From: Methylovirgula sp. 4M-Z18
GTDB taxonomy: Bacteria > Pseudomonadota > Alphaproteobacteria > Rhizobiales > Beijerinckiaceae
Length of the DNA stretch: 64,000 nt
Direction of reading: 5' to 3'
Assembly (NCBI RefSeq): GCF_037890675.1
Contig: NZ_CP149574.1
Coordinates: forward strand, 310,001-374,000
The stretch's first letter is position 1, and the number at the start of each line of letters is the position of its first letter. The notes beneath the pieces are model-generated. The model saw only the letters and a program-made list of their open reading frames with translations. It was not told the origin of the DNA and ran no database searches. Positions 20,083-28,501 of this stretch are shown in pieces. A program made the position numbers and the translations under genes.

Positions 20083-20856
20083 ATGAGTTACGAGACGATC
20101 CTGGTTGAAACCCATGACCGGGTCGGGCTGATCCGCCTCAACCGCCCGCAGGCGCTCAACGCCTTGAATGCCGCGCTGATCACCGAATTGAATGCTGCGC
20201 TGACCGCCTTCGAGGCGGATGCGGGCATCGGCTGTATCGTCCTGACCGGATCGGAAAAGGCTTTCGCGGCCGGTGCCGACATCAAGGAGATGCAGTCCAA
20301 AACCTATATGGACGCCTATCTCGAAGATTTCATTTCGAGCTGGGAGCAGCTTTCCCGCGCCCGCAAGCCGGTGATCGCGGCGGTGGCGGGCTTTGCGCTG
20401 GGCGGCGGCTGCGAACTCGCGATGATGTGCGATTTCATCATTGCCGCCGACACGGCCAAATTCGGCCAGCCTGAGATCAAGCTTGGCGTCATTCCCGGCG
20501 CGGGCGGCACGCAGCGCCTGACCCGGATCGTCGGCAAGTCGAAAGCGATGGATCTGTGCTTGACCGGCCGAATGATGGACGCGCAGGAAGCCGAACGCTC
20601 TGGCCTTGTCGCCCGCGTCGTGCCGGCCGCGCAATTGCTTGAAGAGGCCTTGAAAGCAGCCGCCACGATCGCCGCCTTGTCGCTGCCCGCCGTCATGATC
20701 GCCAAGGAGAGCGTCAACCGGGCCTATGAGACGACCCTGGCCGAAGGCGTCCGCTTCGAACGCCGCGTGTTCCACTCGCTGTTGGGGACGGAAGGCCAGA
20801 AGGAAGGCATGGCGGCCTTCGTTGAGAAGCGCCCGGCACAGTTCAAGCACGGGTAG
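20083..20856 (+). CDS. Enoyl-CoA hydratase
   Basis: Crotonase-family hydratase, 257 residues, hydrating trans-2-enoyl-CoA in fatty-acid or amino-acid breakdown. The acyl-CoA oxyanion-hole segments [11 protein letters not shown] and [15 protein letters not shown] are present. The two catalytic Glu positions fall in [11 protein letters not shown] and [22 protein letters not shown], as in short-chain EchA enzymes. The start at 20083 is preferred to 20062 because GGGAGGT is well placed before it. Next is the convergent ugp operon. Confidence 0.92.
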   Translation: MSYETILVETHDRVGLIRLNRPQALNALNAALITELNAALTAFEADAGIGCIVLTGSEKAFAAGADIKEMQSKTYMDAYLEDFISSWEQLSRARKPVIAAVAGFALGGGCELAMMCDFIIAADTAKFGQPEIKLGVIPGAGGTQRLTRIVGKSKAMDLCLTGRMMDAQEAERSGLVARVVPAAQLLEEALKAAATIAALSLPAVMIAKESVNRAYETTLAEGVRFERRVFHSLLGTEGQKEGMAAFVEKRPAQFKHG

Positions 20857-20890
20857 GGGCGAGCCGGAGCTTTCCGGCCGCTTCCGAACT

Positions 20891-21961
20891 TTACAGTCTC
20901 GACCCGGTCGCCAAATCGTAAAGATGGATCGCGTCCGGCGGCACGTCGATATGGACCGTATCGCCTGAATTGATACGGCGCTCATCGTTGAGGGCGATGG
21001 CGAAGGGCGTGCCGTTGAGATCGGCCTGCACGATGCGGCCGGCTCCCAATTCCTCGACGAAATCGACCCGGGCGGCCACCGTTCCGGCTGCGCCGTTCGT
21101 TGCGAGGCTTGCCGCTTCCGGGCGCACGCCCAGCGTCACCGGACGGCCCGCCATATCGGCCCGGTTCGGCGTCAGGGCAAGACGCGCGCCGCCGTCCCTT
21201 TGGACGAAGATGTTGCCGCCGTCGATCTTGCCGTCGATGAGGCTCATCGGCGGCGAGCCGATGAAGCTCGCGACGAAACGGGTGGCCGGCTTGTTGTAGA
21301 CTTCGGCCGGCGTGCCGATCTGTTCGACATGGCCCTGGTTGAGCACGACCAGGCGGTCGGCGAGCGTCATGGCCTCGATCTGATCATGGGTGACGAAAAT
21401 CGACGTCGTCCGCAGGCGCTGGTGCATCCGCCGCAATTCGGCGCGCATTTGCACGCGCAGGCGCGCGTCGAGATTGGACAGAGGCTCGTCGAACAAAAAG
21501 ACCTTGGGTTCGCGGATCATCGCCCGGCCCATCGCGACACGCTGGCGCTGGCCGCCCGACAATTCCGCTGGGCGGCGAGTGAGATAGTCCTTCAGACCCA
21601 AGGTCGCGGCGATCTTGTCGATCCGCTGCTGCCGCTCGGCCTTCGGCACGCCGGCGATCTTCAGGCTGTAGCCGATGTTTTCGGCAACCGACATATGCGG
21701 GTAGAGCGCATAGTTTTGAAACACCATGGCGCAGCCGCGCTCGTTCGGCTCCAGCTTGTTGACGACATGGCCGCCGATGGAGATTTCGCCGGAGGTGATC
21801 TCCTCGAGCCCGGCAATCATGCGCAGCAAGGTGGACTTGCCGCAGCCGGAGGGCCCGAGCATGACGATGAATTCACCATCGTGGATGTCGAACTCGACGC
21901 CGTGAATGGTCTCGATCTTGCCGTAGCTTTTGCGCACCTGGCGCAGGCTGATTTCGGTCAT
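20891..21961 (-). CDS. ugpC: sn-Glycerol-3-phosphate ABC transporter ATPase UgpC
   Basis: MalK-type ATPase, 356 residues, last gene of ugpBAEC. Walker [11 protein letters not shown]-loop [14 protein letters not shown], signature [14 protein letters not shown], Walker [17 protein letters not shown] and switch [14 protein letters not shown]. The C-terminal region (about 240-356) is the TOBE/MOP regulatory domain, including [24 protein letters not shown]. The ATG at 21961 is used; a TTG at 21970 is also in frame. GAGGA lies about 9 bases upstream of the ATG. Confidence 0.9.
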   Translation of the reverse strand: MTEISLRQVRKSYGKIETIHGVEFDIHDGEFIVMLGPSGCGKSTLLRMIAGLEEITSGEISIGGHVVNKLEPNERGCAMVFQNYALYPHMSVAENIGYSLKIAGVPKAERQQRIDKIAATLGLKDYLTRRPAELSGGQRQRVAMGRAMIREPKVFLFDEPLSNLDARLRVQMRAELRRMHQRLRTTSIFVTHDQIEAMTLADRLVVLNQGHVEQIGTPAEVYNKPATRFVASFIGSPPMSLIDGKIDGGNIFVQRDGGARLALTPNRADMAGRPVTLGVRPEAASLATNGAAGTVAARVDFVEELGAGRIVQADLNGTPFAIALNDERRINSGDTVHIDVPPDAIHLYDLATGSRL

Positions 21962-21977
21962 GGGAGTCAATCCTCAA

Positions 21978-22892
21978 TTATTTTTCCGTTGCGATCAGGC
22001 CGCGCACGAACCAGCGTTGCATGAAGACGACCAAAAGAAGCGGCGGCAGCATCACGATCAGCGTGCCGGCCATGGCGATGTTCCATTCCGGAATGCCGTT
22101 CTTGCCGGGAACCAGTTCGAGCAGGCCTGTGACGGCGACGCGCGAATTGTTGTCCGGCGTCACCAGCAGCGGCCAGAGATATTCGTTCCAGGACCACACG
22201 AACATGATCGTGAACAGCGCCACGATATTGGTGCGCGACAGCGGCAAGAGAATATCCCAGAAGAAGCGCAGCGCGCCGGCGCCGTCCATTTTTGCGGCTT
22301 CGACCAATTCCTCGGGTAAGGTGAGGAAGAATTGCCGATACAGAAACGTGCCGGTCGCCGTCGCGATCAGCGGCAGGATGAGGCCCATGTGGGAGTTGAG
22401 CATGTTCCACTGCAGGTCGATGCGCAGGCCCGAGACGGTCGCGACGAGCCAGGAAATGCCGGTGATGTCGAGGATCGTTTGATAAGGCGACAGCGCATTG
22501 GCGGCGACCGCATAGCTTGGCACGATGCGCACTTCGAGCGGCAGCATGAGGGTCACGAAGATCAGCCAGAAGATGACCGTGCGGCCGCGATAGTTGAAGT
22601 ACACGATGGAATAGGCGGAGATCATTGAGATCATCACTTTGCCGAACCCAACGCCGAAGGCGAAAATCAGGCTATTCGGCAGCTTGGTGCCGAAATCCGC
22701 ACGCTCCCAGGCGGCCTTCAGATTGGTCATGAGCTCGTGCCCCGGCCAGAGCGGCATAGGCACCTCATTGACGGTGGCAAGGTCCTGCGTCGCGGCGATG
22801 CCGGCGAGCACGAAGGGCGCGAGCGTGATGAGGAGACCAAGCGCCAGCAGGATTTGCGTGACGATGTTGAGGATGGGAGTGCGTTCGACCAT
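21978..22892 (-). CDS. ugpE: sn-Glycerol-3-phosphate ABC transporter permease UgpE
   Basis: MalG-type inner-membrane permease, 304 residues, with six predicted membrane segments. The EAA loop that docks on UgpC reads EAAKMDGAGALRFFWDILLPLS (listed as a motif; key residues E, A, G, P). MPLWPGHELMTNLKAAWE in the first periplasmic loop is typical of UgpE. It lies 17 bp after ugpA and 16 bp before ugpC on the minus strand, so all are one operon. Confidence 0.92.
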   Translation of the reverse strand: MVERTPILNIVTQILLALGLLITLAPFVLAGIAATQDLATVNEVPMPLWPGHELMTNLKAAWERADFGTKLPNSLIFAFGVGFGKVMISMISAYSIVYFNYRGRTVIFWLIFVTLMLPLEVRIVPSYAVAANALSPYQTILDITGISWLVATVSGLRIDLQWNMLNSHMGLILPLIATATGTFLYRQFFLTLPEELVEAAKMDGAGALRFFWDILLPLSRTNIVALFTIMFVWSWNEYLWPLLVTPDNNSRVAVTGLLELVPGKNGIPEWNIAMAGTLIVMLPPLLLVVFMQRWFVRGLIATEK

Positions 22893-22909
22893 GGCGCTCG
22901 CTCACTTCA

Positions 22910-23794
22910 TTATTTGTAATGCACGCGCCGCTCGAGAAAGCGGAACTGGAAGACGGTGAGCACCATGACAAGCGTCATGAGCACGATGCTTTGCGCCGCG
23001 GCGCCGGAATAATCCAAGCCTTTGAAGCCGTCGAAATAGATCTTGTAGACCATCAGATTGGTGGAGCGGTACGGACCGCCGCCGGTCATGATGTCGATGA
23101 TACCGAAGCTGTCGTGGAAACTGTCGGTGATGTTGAGAACGAGCAGAAAGAACAGCGTCGGCGTCAGCAGCGGAATCTGAATGTCGCGCGCCCGGCGCAG
23201 GAATTTGGCGCCGTCCATCGCCGCCGCCTCGATCAGAGCGCGCGGAACGCCCTGCAGCGCGGACAGGACGAAGATGAAATTATAGCCGACATATTTCCAG
23301 GCGAAGGCGAAGATGACGCAGGCCAAAGCCTCGGTGCCGTTGATCCGCGGGTCCCAGAAGCCGGGCCAGACATGATTGAAAAAGGACAGCGGGCCGGCGT
23401 CGGCCGCGAAGATGAAGCGGAAGGCGAGGCCGAGTGCCGGTGCCGCGATGGCATAGGGCCAGACGAAAATCGTGCGGTAGAAGCGATTGCCGCTCAGTTC
23501 GCGATCGACCAGCAAAGCCAGGATGAGCGCCGAGCCGATCGACAATCCCGTCGCCAGGAAGGCAAAGGCCAGGCTGAGGACGACGGACGACCAGTAAAGG
23601 GGATCTGATAGGACATCGATGAAATTGGCGAGGCCGGCCCATTCGTTGCCGCCGCCCCAGGGTTGCTGGCGGGTGAAGGCCCAGAAGATCGCCTGGCCGG
23701 CCGGCCAATAGAAGAAGGTGAAGATCAGCAGAAGCTGAGGGACAATGAAGGCGATGCCGAGCCATTTGGCCTGGAAGATTGCGCGCTTTTGCAT
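22910..23794 (-). CDS. ugpA: sn-Glycerol-3-phosphate ABC transporter permease UgpA
   Basis: MalF-type permease, 294 residues, with six membrane segments. N-terminal FIVPQLLLIFTFFYWPAGQA and SLTRQQPWGG-like AFTRQQPWGGGNEWAGL are UgpA hallmarks. The EAA loop is EAAAMDGAKFLRRARDIQIPLL. The tail FRFLERRVHYK also matches UgpA. A strong hairpin (23820-23850) separates it from ugpB, probably to keep permease levels below those of the binding protein. Confidence 0.92.
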   Translation of the reverse strand: MQKRAIFQAKWLGIAFIVPQLLLIFTFFYWPAGQAIFWAFTRQQPWGGGNEWAGLANFIDVLSDPLYWSSVVLSLAFAFLATGLSIGSALILALLVDRELSGNRFYRTIFVWPYAIAAPALGLAFRFIFAADAGPLSFFNHVWPGFWDPRINGTEALACVIFAFAWKYVGYNFIFVLSALQGVPRALIEAAAMDGAKFLRRARDIQIPLLTPTLFFLLVLNITDSFHDSFGIIDIMTGGGPYRSTNLMVYKIYFDGFKGLDYSGAAAQSIVLMTLVMVLTVFQFRFLERRVHYK

Positions 23795-23819
23795 CCGGCT
23801 GTCTCGAATTGAGTGTCTC

Positions 23820-23850
23820 GGCCGGCGCGGGCCTATTGCCCGTGCCGGCC
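23820..23850 (-). terminator. Attenuating hairpin between ugpB and ugpA
   Basis: GGCCGGCGCGGGC (23820-23832), loop CTATT, GCCCGTGCCGGCC (23838-23850): 13 pairs, one of them a wobble. There is no T-run, so it more likely acts as an mRNA stabiliser or partial terminator downstream of the binding-protein gene, as in other ABC operons. Confidence 0.65.
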
Positions 23851-23897
23851 GCGCAAGGAAACGCGAAGGCCACTGCTGCGGCCTTTGAGTCCGGCTT

Positions 23898-25268
23898 TTA
23901 CGGGAGCTGCTTGCCCTTATAGGTCAGCTCGAAACGGCGCAGCACGGTGTTGCCGCGGGCGACCGCATCGTCGAGACCTTGCTGGACCGAAGTTTGATTG
24001 GCGAAGATGGCCTGCAGCGCATTGCCCACTTCCTGCCGGATCTGCGGCATGCCGCCGAGACGCAAACCGCGGGTAATCGGCGTCGGGTCGGACGCGGTCA
24101 GGCTTTGGATGGCGGCTTCGCGGCCCTTGTAGGGCGCCTTGTCGTAAAAGCCGTTCTTGACCATGAAGTCGTAGCCGGTCTTGGTCACGGGGATGTAGCC
24201 GGTGTTGCTCGACCACCAAAGCGCCTGTTCGGGTTGGGCGATGAAGTTGAGGAAAGCGGCGGCGGCTTTGTATTCGGCCGGCGATTTGCCCTGCAGCACC
24301 CACAGCGACGCGCCGCCGACCAGCGAGTTCTTGCGCTCGGCGCCGGCATAGATCGGATATTCCGCCACGGACCAATGCATGTCCGGCGAGGCGGTGCGCG
24401 AAATCTGGCCATGATCGCCGACCGAAGTCAGGGTCATCTGGCAATGGCCGTCGGCAAAGGCTGCGACATAATCTTCGCCAGCTTGCGCTGATTTCAATTT
24501 GACCAGGCCGTCATCGTACCATTTCTTGAGATCGGTCACGAATTTGACGAAGGACGTCTTGTTGAAGACGAGCTCGGCGCCCAATCCGTCATAGCCGTTG
24601 TTGAGGCTTGCGACGGGCTGGTTCTCGGTCGCGGAAAACTGCTCCATCAGCTGCCAGACTTCGTCGTGGCTGACGTCGATGCCCATCGGGCAATCATATC
24701 CCGCCGCCTTCAAGGCCTTCATGTCGTCGGCGGCCTCTTCCCAGGTCTTGGGTGCGGCGTCCTTGCCGATTTTCTTGAAAGCGTCCTGGTTCCAGTAGAG
24801 GAGCGCGGTCGAGGAATTGAACGGCATCGACAGCATGTCGCCCTTCGAGGTGGCGTAATAGGAGCGCACGCCGCCGAGATAATCGTTCCAGTCGATCTTG
24901 TAGCCGTTGTCTGCCATCAGCTTGTTGACGGGGTAATAGGCGCCCGACAGCATCAGGTCGAGGGTGCCGATGTCGAAGATCTGCACCACGGTCGGCTGTT
25001 TGCCGGCCCGGAAGGCCGCGATCGTGTTCTGCAGCGCGTTGGCGTAGCCTTGCTGGCTCGTGCAGACCACCTCGTAATCGCTTTGCGACTCGTTGAAATG
25101 CTTGCAGACGTCCTGGACGCGCTGGGCGATGTCGCCCTGGTTGCCGAACCAGAAGTCGATCTTGGTCTTATCGGCCAAGGCCGGCGCGGTGGCTCCGGCG
25201 AGCATCAGCGCGCCGATCGCCGCAGTCGCCGCCAGGCGCGCGAATGGAATGTTTCGGAAGGTCGTCAT
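23898..25268 (-). CDS. ugpB: sn-Glycerol-3-phosphate ABC transporter substrate-binding protein UgpB
   Basis: Periplasmic binding protein, 456 residues, for glycerol-3-phosphate and possibly glycerophosphodiesters. The signal peptide is MTTFRNIPFARLAATAAIGA.. with cleavage after PALA. The mature start DKTKIDFWFGNQGDIAQRVQ and internal NGYDGLGAELVFNKT, MTLTSVGDHGQI and NSLVGGASLWVLQGKSPAEYKAAAAF match UgpB. The start has GGGGAA just upstream. It is first in the minus-strand ugpBAEC operon, with a Pho-box-like site about 52 bp before the start codon. Confidence 0.92.
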   Translation of the reverse strand: MTTFRNIPFARLAATAAIGALMLAGATAPALADKTKIDFWFGNQGDIAQRVQDVCKHFNESQSDYEVVCTSQQGYANALQNTIAAFRAGKQPTVVQIFDIGTLDLMLSGAYYPVNKLMADNGYKIDWNDYLGGVRSYYATSKGDMLSMPFNSSTALLYWNQDAFKKIGKDAAPKTWEEAADDMKALKAAGYDCPMGIDVSHDEVWQLMEQFSATENQPVASLNNGYDGLGAELVFNKTSFVKFVTDLKKWYDDGLVKLKSAQAGEDYVAAFADGHCQMTLTSVGDHGQISRTASPDMHWSVAEYPIYAGAERKNSLVGGASLWVLQGKSPAEYKAAAAFLNFIAQPEQALWWSSNTGYIPVTKTGYDFMVKNGFYDKAPYKGREAAIQSLTASDPTPITRGLRLGGMPQIRQEVGNALQAIFANQTSVQQGLDDAVARGNTVLRRFELTYKGKQLP

Positions 25269-25320
25269 GGCTATTCCCCAGCGTTCATTGAGCCGCTCAG
25301 GAAGGCCCTAATCAGTCTAT

Positions 25321-25338
25321 GTGACAGTTTGTGAACAC
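25321..25338 (-). promoter_or_regulatory. Pho-box-like site for ugpBAEC
   Basis: On the minus strand GTGTTCA (25338-25332) is followed, 11 bases on, by CTGTCAC (25327-25321) with the A-rich spacer CAAA. The second half is a perfect PhoB half-site and about 13 of 18 positions fit the classical Pho box. It lies about 52 bp upstream of the ugpB start. Control of ugp by PhoB is established in E. coli and rhizobia; here it is inferred. Confidence 0.6.
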
Positions 25339-25426
25339 ATGATTGCCCGCTGGCCCCGCCGCCTTGCAGGGAACGGCCCCGAAGGGCCAAATCCGTGCCG
25401 AGGCGCCTGATGGCGTTCGTAGACAA

Positions 25427-25455
25427 TTGTCACGCGATTGTCACATTTCTGTTGC
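25427..25455 (+). promoter_or_regulatory. Triple Pho-box-like direct repeat
   Basis: TTGTCAC (25427-25433), TTGTCAC (25438-25444) and CTGTTGC (25449-25455) recur at exactly 11-bp spacing, the helical spacing of PhoB half-sites. It lies in the divergent ugpB / second ABC operon region and points toward the plus-strand operon. Confidence 0.6.
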
Positions 25456-25515
25456 GATCGGCATCGTAGGTTATAAGCTCGCCCTCTCTGAAGGGCGCAA
25501 GTTCCGTTTGGACGA

Positions 25516-25533
25516 TTGTCACATGATTGCAAT
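25516..25533 (+). promoter_or_regulatory. Pho-box-like site next to the plus-strand ABC operon
   Basis: TTGTCAC (25516-25522) and TTGCAAT (25527-25533), 11 bp apart, about 70 bp upstream of the start at 25604. The first half matches PhoB half-sites; the second is weaker. Together with the triple repeat it makes phosphate control of this operon plausible. Confidence 0.45.
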
Positions 25534-25603
25534 ACGAGGTGACTAGACCCGCGTTGCGAGCGCTTGACGAGTAAGAGCGGTCCTTATCCTGACAGGGGGA
25601 ATC

Positions 25604-26704
25604 ATGACGAAGAAGTTTGCGTTGATGGCATCGGCTGCCGTGGTGGCGCTGAGTGCCTTTGCTGGTGTCGCCAAGGCGCAATCGCTGGATGCTCTCGCCG
25701 CCGAAGCCAAGAAGGAAGGCAGTCTCACGGTGATCGCGCTGCCGCATGATTGGTGCGGTTATGGCGACGTGATCGACGGCTTCAAGAAGAAATACGGCCT
25801 GACCGTCAACGAGCTCAACCCCGACGCAGGTTCGGGCGACGAAGTCGAAGCCATCAAGGCCAACAAAGGCAACAAGGGCCCGCAGGCCCCCGACGTGATC
25901 GACGTCGGTCTGTCGTTCGGCCCGACCGCCAAGGCCGACGGCCTGATCCAGCCCTATAAGGTTGCAACCTGGTCCACGATCCCCGCAGACCAGAAGGATG
26001 CGGATGGTTTCTGGTACGGCGATTATTACGGCGTTCTGTCCTTCGAAGTGAATGCGGATCTCGTCAAGAACCCGCCGAAGGATTGGGCCGATCTGCAAAA
26101 GCCGGAATATAAGGATTCGGTCGCACTCGCCGGTGATCCGCGCACCGCCAACCAGGCTGTGCAAGCCGTTTACGCCGCTGGCCTCTCGGCCGCCGGCAAG
26201 GACGACGGGGCAGCTGCCGCGGGCCTTAAGTTCTTTGGCGATCTGAACAAGGCGGGTAACTTCGTGCCGACGATTGGCAAGTCCGCCTCGCTGGCGAAGG
26301 GCGAAACGCCGATCGTCGTCCGCTGGGACTATAACGCGCTTGCCGATCGCGACACGCTGAAGGGCAATCCGAAGGTGGAAGTCGTCGTGCCGAAGAGCGG
26401 CGTCGTCGCGGGCGTCTATGTCCAGGCCATCAGCGCCTTTGCACCGCACCCGAACGCCGCCAAGCTCTGGATGGAATATCTCTATTCCGACGAAGGCCAG
26501 CTTGGTTGGCTGAAGGGCTATTGCCACCCGGTCCGCTTCAACGATCTGGTGAACGCGAAGAAGGTTCCGGCGGATCTGCTCTCCGCACTTCCCCCGGCAG
26601 AAAATTATGCCAAGGCGACTTTCCCGACGCTGGATCAGCAGAACGCCGGCAAGAAGGCCATTACCGAAGGTTGGGATAAGGCCGTTGGCGCGAATGTGAA
26701 GTAA
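25604..26704 (+). CDS. ABC transporter substrate-binding protein, possibly phosphorus-compound specific
   Basis: Family-1 periplasmic binding protein, 366 residues. The signal peptide is MTKKFALMASAAVVALSAFA.., cleavage after AKA. The mature region SLDALAAEAKKEGSLTVIALPHDWCGYGDVIDGFKKKYG resembles COG1840 (AfuA/PotD-like) proteins, which bind iron, putrescine or 2-aminoethylphosphonate. FGPTAKADGLIQPY and YYGVLSFEVNADLVKNPPKDW are further conserved stretches. The divergent ugp operon and Pho-box-like repeats upstream favour a phosphonate or phosphodiester substrate, but this is inference. A strong hairpin follows the gene. Confidence 0.85.
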   Translation: MTKKFALMASAAVVALSAFAGVAKAQSLDALAAEAKKEGSLTVIALPHDWCGYGDVIDGFKKKYGLTVNELNPDAGSGDEVEAIKANKGNKGPQAPDVIDVGLSFGPTAKADGLIQPYKVATWSTIPADQKDADGFWYGDYYGVLSFEVNADLVKNPPKDWADLQKPEYKDSVALAGDPRTANQAVQAVYAAGLSAAGKDDGAAAAGLKFFGDLNKAGNFVPTIGKSASLAKGETPIVVRWDYNALADRDTLKGNPKVEVVVPKSGVVAGVYVQAISAFAPHPNAAKLWMEYLYSDEGQLGWLKGYCHPVRFNDLVNAKKVPADLLSALPPAENYAKATFPTLDQQNAGKKAITEGWDKAVGANVK

Positions 26705-26712
26705 GCTTTTAC

Positions 26713-26743
26713 AGAATGGGGCGCATGTGTTGCGCCCCATTCT
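26713..26743 (+). terminator. Attenuating hairpin after the binding-protein gene
   Basis: AGAATGGGGCGCA (26713-26725), loop TGTGT, TGCGCCCCATTCT (26731-26743): a perfect 13-bp stem followed by TT. It lies between the SBP gene and the first permease, where partial termination or 3'-end protection would raise the SBP:permease ratio. Confidence 0.75.
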
Positions 26744-26799
26744 TTATGCCGGGGAATCCCTCCCGGCAGCGACGCTTTGACATATCGGAACGAAAATTC

Positions 26800-27711
26800 A
26801 TGACGAGTGTAACCGCTCCGGCCGTGCGCACAGGGGGATCTGCCAGGTCCAAGCGCCTTCTATCCTGGCTTGGCGTCGTGCCGTTCTTTCTTTTTGCGCT
26901 CTTGTTTCTCATCCTGCCGACCATCAACCTGTTCGTCGGCGCCTTCCAATCGGCGGACGGGCATTTCTCGCTCGACAATATCGTCGCTCTCTTCGCCCAA
27001 GAAACCATCCGCGATTCCTATATTATCAGTCTGAAAGTCAGCGCCTATTCCTCTATTTTGGGCGCGCTCGTCGGCTTCTTTCTCGCCTATGCGGTGATCG
27101 GCGGCGGCCTTCCCGCTTGGCTGCGCCCCACGCTGATGACCTTCTCTGGCGTTGCCTCCAATTTCGCCGGCTTGCCGCTCGCGTTTGCGTTCATCTCCAC
27201 CTTGGGCCGCATCGGTCTCGTCACGATTATCCTCGCGTCATTCGGCGACAGAATCGGCATCGATCTCAACATTTATCATGCCGGCTTCAAACTCCTGAGC
27301 CTTTGGGGTCTGACCCTGACTTACATGTACTTTCAAATCCCTCTCATGGTGCTGGTGATCACGCCCGCCCTTGACGGCATGAAAAAAGAGTGGCGCGAGG
27401 CTTCTGCCAATCTGGGCGCGAGCAATTTGCAATATTGGCTCTATGTCGCGATTCCCGTGCTGTGGCCAAGCGTTTTGGGCTCGACGCTTCTGCTGTTCGC
27501 CAATGCGTTCGGCGCCATCGCGACGGCCTATGCGCTGACCGGCTCCTCGCTCAATATCGTTCCCATCCAGCTTTACGCGGAAATCCAAGGTGACGTGTTG
27601 CACAATCCCAATCTGGGCTATGCCATGGCCTTCGGCATGGTCGTGATCACCGGCATCTCGAATGTCATCTATCTGATCTTGCGCGCCTATGGCGAGAGGT
27701 GGGTGAAATGA
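26800..27711 (+). CDS. ABC transporter permease (first)
   Basis: Inner-membrane permease, 303 residues, with six or so membrane segments. The EAA loop EASANLGASNLQYWLYVAIPVLWPS near residue 195 docks the ATPase. The start at 26800 (MTSVTAPAVRTGG) avoids an in-frame upstream start that would begin inside the attenuator hairpin; GGAA lies upstream. It overlaps the second permease by 4 bp (ATGA). It belongs to the CysTW/PotB-type superfamily; the substrate follows that of the binding protein. Confidence 0.88.
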   Translation: MTSVTAPAVRTGGSARSKRLLSWLGVVPFFLFALLFLILPTINLFVGAFQSADGHFSLDNIVALFAQETIRDSYIISLKVSAYSSILGALVGFFLAYAVIGGGLPAWLRPTLMTFSGVASNFAGLPLAFAFISTLGRIGLVTIILASFGDRIGIDLNIYHAGFKLLSLWGLTLTYMYFQIPLMVLVITPALDGMKKEWREASANLGASNLQYWLYVAIPVLWPSVLGSTLLLFANAFGAIATAYALTGSSLNIVPIQLYAEIQGDVLHNPNLGYAMAFGMVVITGISNVIYLILRAYGERWVK

Positions 27712-28490
27712 AACACTCAAAGCTTGGCCATTGGATCGCCGTTATCGTTGGCATCCTCTATTTTATGTTGCCGCTGATCGCGACATTCGAATTTTCGCTG
27801 CGCTTGCGCCGCGATGAATATAGTTTCGATGCTTATCGTAACGTGCTTGTCGATCCGCGCTTTCAATCGTCGTTCGTCTTCTCGATTGGTTTGGCGATTG
27901 CGACGATCATTGTCGGCATTTTGCTCGTCGTACCGACCGCTTATTGGACGCAATTGCGTTTGCCGAAAGCGCGGCCGTTCATCGAATTCGTGACCCTGCT
28001 GCCACTCGTCATTCCGGCCATCGTCATCGTCTTCGGCTATATCCGGCTTTATAATAGCGAAAGTTGGCTGCCGTTTACGGGGTCTGATATCGGAACGAAG
28101 ATCTTGCTGGTCTTTGCTTACGTCACCCTGGCGCTCCCATACATGTATCGCTCGGTGGATACCGGGCTTCGCGCGATTGATGTCCGTACGTTGACGGAGG
28201 CGGGCGAGAGTCTTGGCGCCAACACATTCGTGATTTTGTTTCGCGTCATTCTGCCAAATATCTCCTCGGCCTTGCTGAGCGGCGCATTTTTGACCTTCGC
28301 GATCGTGATTGGCGAATTCACCTTTGCCAGCTTGCTCAATCAACCGGCGTTTGGCCCCTATCTTCAGAATGTCGGCGCCAATAAAGCCTATGAGCCTTCC
28401 GCTTTGGCGATCATCGCCTTCGCCATCACCTGGGCCTGTATGGGCCTCATCCAAGTGATCGGGCGTAATGCACCCGGCATCAAGAAATAG
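27708..28490 (+). CDS. ABC transporter permease (second)
   Basis: 260-residue PotC-type permease with six membrane segments. The EAA loop reads EAGESLGANTFVILFRVILPNIS near residue 165. FTFASLLNQPAFGPYLQ lies in the last third. The start in the ATGA overlap with the first permease gives MKHSKLGHWIAVIVGI, and the stop is immediately followed by the ATPase gene. Codon choice looks slightly less GC-biased than in neighbours. Confidence 0.88.
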   Translation: MKHSKLGHWIAVIVGILYFMLPLIATFEFSLRLRRDEYSFDAYRNVLVDPRFQSSFVFSIGLAIATIIVGILLVVPTAYWTQLRLPKARPFIEFVTLLPLVIPAIVIVFGYIRLYNSESWLPFTGSDIGTKILLVFAYVTLALPYMYRSVDTGLRAIDVRTLTEAGESLGANTFVILFRVILPNISSALLSGAFLTFAIVIGEFTFASLLNQPAFGPYLQNVGANKAYEPSALAIIAFAITWACMGLIQVIGRNAPGIKK

Positions 28491-28501
28491 TGGATCAGCC
28501 A

